A stretch of DNA of 64,000 nt from contig JAMXSV010000003.1 in NCBI GenBank assembly GCA_027559495.1, positions 434,001 to 498,000 of the forward strand, read 5' to 3'. Positions within the stretch are counted from its first letter, which is position 1; every line of letters starts with the position of its first letter. The position numbers were made by a program, and so were the translations under genes. This DNA comes from Aurifilum marmelostoma. Taxonomy: Eukaryota; Ascomycota; Sordariomycetes; Diaporthales; Cryphonectriaceae. Below the pieces are notes generated by a model. The model was not told where the DNA came from. It was given only the letters and a program-made list of their open reading frames with translations, and did not search any database. Positions 57,191 to 64,000 of this stretch are shown here, in pieces.

Positions 57191-59077
57191 ATGGCCACCA
57201 CACTCAGGTTCCCTCAACCCCCAAGAAACCCCCAACCCCCACCCGAGCCCGGCCCCTGGATCTGGTGCTGCCACCACTGCCACACCTCCTACCGCCTAGC
57301 CACCACCCGCCGCTGCCTCGAGTGCGACCACACGTTCTGTCTCGGTAAAACCAGCACCCACAAGCCATCCCGCAAACACAGGCGCGGGCGCAGCACCTGC
57401 ACGTCCGAATTCGACTACATCGGCTGGGCCGCACTCGGGGCCTGGAAGAGGACGGTCCTGCTCAACGCCGGGAAAGACGAAGACGACGATGACAAGGAAG
57501 CAGACGACAAGGACGGCGTTCTCCTCCGAGGCAGACGCTGGGTCACGTCAGCGTCCCTGGCGCGCACGTGGGGCGACGAGCACCGCGCCCTGGACCACGG
57601 CATCGAGACGCTGAGCAGGCGGTTCGCGGAGAAGAAGGACGCGCTGTTTGTGCGGAAGAAACATGACTGCTGGGTGCACTGCGATTCTCCGAGCGAGTGC
57701 AGGGGTGCGCTGTACAGTGCGCAGGTGCAAGGCAGGCCGATACTGGAGCAGGCGGTGGCCATGGACGAGGAGTTTCTGCGGGAGAGGGCGAGGAGTAGGA
57801 GGTGGAGGGAGGCGGCGGCAGAGAAGAGAAACAAGAAGAGTTTGGCTGGGCTGACTAGAAGCCGGAGTGTGGTGGGTGGATCGTCTGTGGGGGGCGGGAG
57901 GCATCTGTTGCCTTCGTGCAGGCCTGAGAGGACTGCTGGGTCGTTCATGTCTGAGGGATCTTCTGACGATGATGAGGGTAGTGGTTTGGACTCGGGATCT
58001 GACTACAGCGAAGGAGATCTTGATGGCGAGGAGAGTAACTCGCCATGCCCTTCGCCGCCAGAGGAGGAGGCAGCAGAAGAAGGAGATGAGGTCATGGAGG
58101 GCGTCTCACCTGTCACAACTGCCCTGGTTGCACACGATGAGGCCATCTTTTTCGACAGACCTGATCTTGAAGCGCTCGATCTCGAAGGTGACTACTCGTA
58201 CCAGACCTTCAAGAACCTCCTTTCTTCATCACTGTCCAACAAAAAGAATTCTTCATCGGTACCCGCCATATCCGTTATATCCACCAGCCTCGAACCACCG
58301 TCTCCGATCCTTGAACCATTCCACGCTGACGACAACACCACTCTGACATCCCCCGTCTCCCCGTACAACTCCTCCTCGACCACTACCGACCCAATCCCCA
58401 TCCCAGGTTCAGCCAGCAGCGAAAGATCACCGGACAACGAACAAGAAGACGATATCGACAATCTGCTCTCGGAACTCCTCACCGACGCGACCCGACAGCG
58501 CAGATATCACACCATGCGGGGCCATTGGGCGCCAGACACAGTGAGTGACGAGCCAAGGACGATGTTCCTCAAGGAGGATGAGGGCATCTCGCCGGTCTTG
58601 CTACAGAGCTTCACTCCTTTCGAATCCTTCCACGGCGCGTCGGGCAAAGAAGAGAACCACCAACAGCAGCAGCAGACCTGGATCGAGCACGTCGAGGATC
58701 ACAGGTTTCAGGGTGACACTGCTGCTGGTGCGGTGGCGGAATCTGAGCTGCGCCAGGCATATAGCCAGCGGGGCTGGTTCCCTGAGGTTCGCACAGATAT
58801 CACCACCAGCCTCGAGGAGGACTTTGGAGTTGACGATGAGCAGCAGAGGACCAAGAGTGAAAAGCAAAAGAGCCGCCACACATACACAGAAGCGTCCTGC
58901 TCGGACTGCGAGATGACGGACAACCCTGATCGCCTCATGATTGTCGATGCCTTGCAGGGCGAGGAGGCCAACGGCGAGGATAAGATGCTGTCACCGTCGC
59001 CTGTATCCCCAGCAGCACTAGAGCAGCAGGCTCTCACAGCCCTGCTGAGAATGAACAATGCTTTCATGGCAGGGTAG
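57191..59077 (+). CDS. hypothetical protein with N-terminal Zn-ribbon-like motif
   Basis: A single-exon protein of 628 residues; function not recognised. Residues 23-50 hold a tight Cys cluster, WIWCCHHCHTSYRL then RRCLECDHTFC. This gives C26/C27, C30, C42, C45 and C50 with H47, consistent with a small zinc ribbon. It is followed by FDYIGWAALGAWKR (about 74-87), which resembles a conserved motif of uncharacterised ascomycete proteins. A second conserved-looking part (about 120-210) includes DALFVRKKHDCWVHCDSPSECRGALY (written in halves: DALFVRKKHDCWV, HCDSPSECRGALY). The remaining two thirds are acidic, Ser/Glu-rich and probably disordered, with short motifs such as DIDNLLSELLTDATRQRRY near 420-440. 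No signal peptide or membrane segment. ATG 57191 is preceded by a TATA box. A regulatory or scaffolding role is possible but not shown. Confidence 0.75.
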   Translation: MATTLRFPQPPRNPQPPPEPGPWIWCCHHCHTSYRLATTRRCLECDHTFCLGKTSTHKPSRKHRRGRSTCTSEFDYIGWAALGAWKRTVLLNAGKDEDDDDKEADDKDGVLLRGRRWVTSASLARTWGDEHRALDHGIETLSRRFAEKKDALFVRKKHDCWVHCDSPSECRGALYSAQVQGRPILEQAVAMDEEFLRERARSRRWREAAAEKRNKKSLAGLTRSRSVVGGSSVGGGRHLLPSCRPERTAGSFMSEGSSDDDEGSGLDSGSDYSEGDLDGEESNSPCPSPPEEEAAEEGDEVMEGVSPVTTALVAHDEAIFFDRPDLEALDLEGDYSYQTFKNLLSSSLSNKKNSSSVPAISVISTSLEPPSPILEPFHADDNTTLTSPVSPYNSSSTTTDPIPIPGSASSERSPDNEQEDDIDNLLSELLTDATRQRRYHTMRGHWAPDTVSDEPRTMFLKEDEGISPVLLQSFTPFESFHGASGKEENHQQQQQTWIEHVEDHRFQGDTAAGAVAESELRQAYSQRGWFPEVRTDITTSLEEDFGVDDEQQRTKSEKQKSRHTYTEASCSDCEMTDNPDRLMIVDALQGEEANGEDKMLSPSPVSPAALEQQALTALLRMNNAFMAG

Positions 59078-59842
59078 TTTTGAGGATCCATTCTGTGATT
59101 GAACATTTGGGAGAGAGAAATGTTAGGCTACGCGGTGAGGTAAGCACAGATGAGATGGGCATATCGGTTCAAGAGTAGATCAATCCGGCGTATAGCAAAT
59201 GAGGAAGTTATCATGATCAGGATGGAGAGCCAAAAATGAGAGGGGAGTCATGAAAACGGTATGGATTCTGTGTTGTTCAGCTTGATGGCAGACACCACCA
59301 TCAACAACATCTATCACCAACCTTGCTCTTTATTACTGGAGAATAACTCCTGTTACTCATCAATAAAAACCTTCTCTCGGCATCTTCAACCACCGTTTTC
59401 CTGGCCCGTGACAGAGCACGCCAACAGACACACAAACCCGCGCAGCCATCAAAGAAAAGAGGAAGAGAGAAGAAATAAAAAAGGATCCTGTTGATACACT
59501 CCTGACCATTCCTTCCTCAGCAGGTGAGCGCCCAAAATAGAATCATTGATCGATGGGGCCGCCGCAAGACGGACACCGCCGCCTTTTGTTGTTTTGGTTT
59601 CCCTGCATTGTTTTGAGGAACAGAATGGCGCATACATCCAATGCTCGCCGATGCCTCAAGATCGGGCTGCGTGTCCAGTCTGATGACGACCATCTTCCCG
59701 AGATAGAGCCCAGCACGACGCCGTCTACCAAGTGCGCGCCCAGCTAAAACAAGTCTGGTGTGAAACAAAGCGCCGCCCCGACACATTTGTGAATATCGAG
59801 ATGATCCCGCTAGGTTTGGGTCCGATACCAGAGGTATGAGAT
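59078..59842. other. convergent intergenic region
   Basis: The 3' flanks of the 628-residue gene and H2A.Z. No gene recognised. Confidence 0.6.
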
Positions 59843-60844
59843 TTATGCCTCCTGAGCCTTTGCCTTCTTCTTCTGTTCGACCTTGAGCAGCAGGGCGCGG
59901 TTGATGTGGGGCAGCACACCTCCGAAGGCGATAGTGGCACGGATGAGGGTGTCGAGTTCCTCGTCGCCACGGATGGCGAGCTGCAGGTGGCGAGGCGTGA
60001 TGCGCTTGACCTTGAGATCCTTGGCGGCGTTCTGTTGGGCGGGCAAGGAAGTCATGTCAGTAAAAGTAAACATCGAGCTCAGGAATGCGCCAGGGGAAGC
60101 CGTCAGGCAGCAGCGGAAGAGGCTGATGACCAGCAAGCAGCCGGGGGGTGGGAGCGACTTACGCCTGCCAGCTCGAGAACCTCGGCGGTCAGATACTCGA
60201 GAACCGCAGTGACATAGACAGCTGCCTTGGCGCCAACGCGCATCTTGTTCTGGGTGTTGGCCTTGAGGAAACGCTTGACACGACCGCAGGGAAACTAGGG
60301 GAGGGAGAGAATATAGTTAGCCTTGATGACGCGCCTCAAGAGACGACAACAAGTCACAGCGGCAAGGCGAGAAGTAAGCTTCGATCCCCTCCGTGCGACC
60401 CGGCGCAAGTCGCGTAGAACGTCGAGTCCATCGGATCATTATTCGCGTGACCTCGGGACCGATCATCAAGAACCCAATGAATAACTTTGCGGGCGCGAAA
60501 TGTTGTCGCATTGAGTTATGGGCGATGTTCGAGGCGCGTTGGTGGTGGCAGGGTCGTGTTGAGGGACGAGGCGTCAACTTTCGAGGGTTGAATGGCGGAG
60601 AAAAAAGGGCGAAAACGCGTCGGCTGGCATGCGGAAAACAGTTGCGATATCATGTCGAGTATGGGCGCGCAGATGGGGGGACCAAAGCCCTGTTTGCCAG
60701 CGATGTGAATAGTGAGGATGCATATGATCTTACCTGAAGACCAGCACGCGCAGAGTGGCTCTGTTGCTTCTTGGGACCCTCGCCAGATGAGGTCTTCCCA
60801 CCCGAGCTCTTGCCACCAGAAGACTTTCCCTTGCCGCCAGCCAT
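59843..60844 (-). CDS. HTZ1: histone variant H2A.Z
   Basis: Nucleosomal H2A variant placed at promoters by SWR1-type remodellers. Three exons: 60844-60734, 60294-60163 and 60031-59843, encoding 143 residues, the usual size. The N-terminus (MAGGKGKSSGGK, GEGPKKQQSHSARAGLQ) carries acetylatable Lys. Exon 2 encodes FPCGRVKRFLKANTQNKMRV, with TAEVLELAG at its end. Exon 3 encodes NAAKDLKVKRITPRHLQLAI and RGDEELDTLIRATIAFGGV. The KANTQNK and ATIAFGGVLPHINRALL segments separate H2A.Z from canonical H2A. The first intron is 439 nt and the second 131 nt, both phase 0, with GTAAGA/GTAAGT donors. The 439-nt intron is the longest I infer in this window. The start context is GGCATGG-like on the minus strand (CTGGC-less leader not conserved); the ATG at 60844 is unambiguous by homology. 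Confidence 0.95.
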
Positions 60845-62834
60845 GTTGATAATGAGCTTGTTTTTTTTTTCTTTCTTGTTCTCGAAGGTAGGTTATTGTT
60901 TGGAGAGATGAAAAGAAGTATGAGCGCAAAAGTTTGACAGAGTGTCGTCGATGGGTTGAGACTGTTGAGGAGGGAAGGAAAAAGTTATGGAGTTGGGTTT
61001 GGGTTTGTTGGCGGGTTCAGTGGTCGTGAAAATCGAGGAGGCTGATGGAATGGTTTGAATTCGGAGTTGGTTGGGGGGGGGGTGCACTGTAGCAGTAGTA
61101 GCTTGCACCCAGGCTGATTGTTGTTTTTCACTACCTGCGGAATGATTGGGGAGCTCACCCAGTAAAGTCTCTCCCTTGGACTCAGAAGCTCTCCCCTGCT
61201 GTTGCGGCCTGTGTTATTCCCCTCCCTCCTCCTCTAGCGCATGCCCAATGTTTTTTTTCTTTCTTCTCCCTCTGCTGGGCTGTTGCAGGTGGTCCGTGCA
61301 TCTGCTGTGTGCGGGTGCTGGTGCTGGTTAGACAACCACTACAGCAGGCCCACTTGAGCCTGAAGTGCAGTTTGATGAGGAGGTTGGCCCAAGCTTCTCG
61401 CAAGCCAAGGCAGGTCGAGCAGCAGAGGAAGGCCAGATAGGAAGGGGGACACACATGCCATTGACTGGCTTGTGATCCTCTCAGATGGCATGACAAGAGA
61501 GCCCTGAGGATGGACTTCTTTCTCATGCCAATTTTAAGGAGGAGAACAGGCAAGGGAAGTGGTGATACATACCGGACTTACCGCAGGTTGGTAGTCTTCC
61601 GGTTGCCAGCAGCAGGAAAGCCACAGGCAAGACAGGCCATGCCCAGCCGCATGGAGTTATGACTGCCAGAAAATAGGCAAGATGCATCTCCTGGGTGACC
61701 TTTGAGGCCTTCCAGGTGGAACAGAAATATCCAGCAGCACTGGTGCGGGCTCGGCTATGGCCATGAAGAGGTCTTGAGGTTTGAGGTTTGGTGTTCCTCA
61801 GTTTCCGTCTAGATGCAAATGACTGGCCCGAGTCACTAGCTCAGGCGCCACAAATGGGGCTTGGCCTTACTCATCAGCCACACTCCCCCTTGCTCCTTCC
61901 TACGATACAACCCATAGGACCCAAGCTCCCTCCCTTCCGTGCTCGAGTCTGGAAACTGTACTTTGACGCAACAGAGACCAGCAGCAGACCTCAAGCTTTG
62001 ATCACATACCCGTCTCGTTGAACCTGAGAGCGACAGATAACCACAATTTCGCCATTTGATTTCCCTTTCTGTTTTTTTTTTTTGCCGTCGTGCCATCTAT
62101 GATCTGTAACTTCTCAAGATGTTGGCCTCACATCTTCAAAGTCATTCCTTCATTCGGGAGAGAGGCCAACAGACTCTGTCTTCCTCTCGTTGGTTCCCAT
62201 TCGAGAGGGAGAGCTCGGGATGGGCATGTTCTCAAAACAAGATATGAAACATTCCCTTTGCAGACTTAATCATCGATTCAGATATCCAAATCAGTATCAG
62301 AAACTAGTCCACGTTCATGATGTTGGCCCGCGCCTTGCACAGCCCTTTTCGGCCCCTCCGCCAACAACCTTATTGGGAAAGGCAGGTGTTGAGTCAACGG
62401 CAACCATGCTCATCACCACAGGCTATTAAGGTGCTGATGCTTCTTGCACACAACCTCCACCAACGTCGTTTCCCTAATTTTCGGCACCGCCTTGAATCGC
62501 ATGCTACGAAAGCTGAGTGGACAGACGGACATCAGAACTTCCCATGGATCGTGGTTGTTACGGGGAAGCCGATCGCACCCAAACACCAGCTGAGGTCTAG
62601 ATCGACATATGTATCTGGAAAGCCTCATCTTCGTCTCCTGGACCTGGCAAGGCTGAGAGGGGGGGGGGGGGGGGACCCCTCGGTCGATGACGCCACATTC
62701 TCACGGCGTAAGCATCCTCGTCGCTTGGGTTCCTATAACAAGGCGCCCCCCCTCCCCCAGTCGTGCTCGGTAGGATCCAGGCAATGACCAGTCATCTGTC
62801 ACCTCCAGATTGCTTCTCCCCGACGAAGCATAGT
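60845..62834. other. intergenic region H2A.Z / HET gene
   Basis: Divergent space of 2 kb with T- and C-rich patches and a 16-base G run at 62659-62674. No gene seen. Confidence 0.55.
62659..62674. repeat. poly-G tract (16 G)
   Basis: A simple homopolymer in the upstream region of the HET gene; its length is probably uncertain. Confidence 0.85.
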
Positions 62835-64000
62835 ATGGCGTCTTTCGAAGATGTAGCGCCTTTCGAGCACGTGCCACTCGACCGATCTAATAGACACATA
62901 CGACTCCTGCGCTTCACGAAGGAAGCCGTGGAATCGAACGGTGTCGGGTGAGTCCCCCTTTCGAGTCTGGACTAAACTCCTCCCAAGTTTACTGACCCTT
63001 CAATGTCAAAGAGCCTTTCTTCTGACGCAGTGATAATAGACACGACGAAACAGGCCGATCAACAACGAGTCTAGTTCAATGCACCCTCGAGACCTTTGAC
63101 ATTAGCCAGTGCCCCCCATATGTGGCTCTCTCATATACGTGGGGCCCTCCTGACCTGCTCGAGACTGTCATTGTCAATGAAAGGCCGATGCAGGTTCGTG
63201 AGAACCTTCACGCGGTACTCTCGGTCCTCAGAAAAAGGGGCCACACCTACTTTTCGGAGGATCCGGTCCGGGAGAGAGACCTTGTGCAGCATCACTATTG
63301 GATCGATGCTATCTGCATCAACCAGCAGGACCTGCACGAGCGCGGCCACCAGGTGGACCTGATGGCACTCATATTCTCCCAGGCTTCCTGTGTCATCGCA
63401 TGGCTTGGTCCTGAGTCTAGGGACTCGGCTCTTGCGATCAACGTAATCCGGACAGGAAATCCCCGAACAGTAGACGAGGTCCAGGTTGAACAAAAGATCT
63501 ATGTCAACGAGTACGGCAGGGACCGCCACAAGATACACAGCGCCCTCTTCTCGCTCCTGGCCAGACCGTATTGGCGACGCGTGTGGGTTGTGCAGGAGTT
63601 CACGCTTCCCCGGAACTTATTGCTCCTCTGTGGAAGCCACGGGGTCTGGTGGGAAAAGCTGCTGAATATCGTGTCCAGAGGTTGGGGCGAGCTGCAGTTC
63701 TTCGGCATCGAGGAGGAGGAGGGCCCGCTCGCCGGCTGGTGGCTCCTGGGCAATGCCAGGTACTACTGGCAGGTCACCCTCGGTGACATCAGACTAGGAG
63801 CAAAGACCCTCGATCAATTGCTCGAGGCCTTCCACCAAAGCGAATGCAGTGATCTTCGCGACCGCGTCTACGCTCTCTTGTCGCTCATCAAGACACCTGC
63901 CACACTATCAGCCCCGCTGCTTGCCGACTATACGATCCCTCCCTGGCGGCTATACTACCGGGTTCTCGGGCACCTTCGACCTTTCAAACCCTGTGCCGAC
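62835..64000 (+). CDS. HET-domain (heterokaryon incompatibility) protein, 3' end outside window
   Basis: The N-terminal part of a HET-domain protein, a fungal family that can trigger cell death after fusion of incompatible strains. Exon 1 is 62835-62947, an 83-nt phase-2 intron follows (62948-63030), and exon 2 runs from 63031 past the right edge with no stop. HET motifs in order: HIRLLRF, VALSYTWGPPDL, HYWIDAICINQQD, VIAWLGPES, RPYWRRVWVVQEF, LLLCGSHGVWW and DLRDRVYALLSL. ATG 62784 is an alternative start 17 codons upstream. No partner domain (NACHT, ankyrin, SNARE-like) can be seen because the C-terminus is missing. Being open through the HET core, it appears intact. A role in allorecognition is known for some members only; many HET paralogues are uncharacterised. 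Confidence 0.92.

Noticed and set aside
1..64000. CRISPR arrays, bacterial operons, prophage or transposase genes
   Set aside because: No spaced direct repeats, no Shine-Dalgarno-led operons and no transposase or integrase motifs; all genes are eukaryotic in structure.

Overview
The window looks like nuclear DNA of a filamentous ascomycete (Pezizomycotina, most likely Sordariomycetes). The reasons are short GT-AG introns (mostly 55-130 nt) with CTAAC/CTAA-like branch sites, CT-rich upstream regions, long homopolymer tracts, and a fungal gene set: a HET-domain protein, a WSC-domain wall protein, a Vnx1-type antiporter, and MRE11, APC10, TAF10, H2A.Z and RPT6 with fungal-style sequences. I do not assign a genus.

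Layout. 1-4.9 kb: no gene seen. 4.9-20.8 kb: a rhodanese plus tyrosine phosphatase protein (+), a large Vnx1-like vacuolar cation/proton antiporter (-), proteasome ATPase RPT6 (+) and an RBR-type ubiquitin ligase (-). A tRNA-Val(AAC) with an intron lies at 22.24-22.35 kb (-). 24.3-34.6 kb is the densest block: POF1-like nucleotidyltransferase (-), APC10 (-), MRE11 (+), TAF10 (+), mitochondrial ribosomal protein uS19m/RSM19 (-) and a DUF924 protein (+). APC10/MRE11 and RSM19/DUF924 are divergent pairs. 36-46 kb is looser and more accessory: a secreted carboxylesterase (+), a WSC membrane protein (-), a 79-residue secreted Gly/Ala-rich protein (+), a 96-residue Cys/His-rich protein (-) and a 295-residue orphan (-). 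48.5-50.7 kb carries an RRM + R3H RNA-binding protein (-). A gene-poor stretch of about 6.5 kb follows, then a Zn-ribbon-like orphan of 628 residues (+), histone H2A.Z (-), and a HET-domain gene that runs off the right edge (+).

Functional themes. Several genes serve protein turnover (RPT6, RBR ligase, APC10) or chromatin, transcription and repair (H2A.Z, TAF10, MRE11). Their adjacency looks like ordinary conserved housekeeping neighbourhood; I see no biosynthetic cluster, transposon, CRISPR array or obvious new multi-gene system.

A data-quality pattern matters to any user. Three plus-strand genes (the phosphatase, RPT6 and TAF10) are broken by single-base gains or losses inside runs of 5-6 C. 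The reading frame and the conserved protein are restored if one C is dropped or added. In an essential gene such as RPT6 this points to assembly or sequencing indels rather than pseudogenes. Coding coordinates are given as genomic spans, with exon boundaries in the text; splice sites were inferred by eye from GT-AG signals, phase and family conservation.
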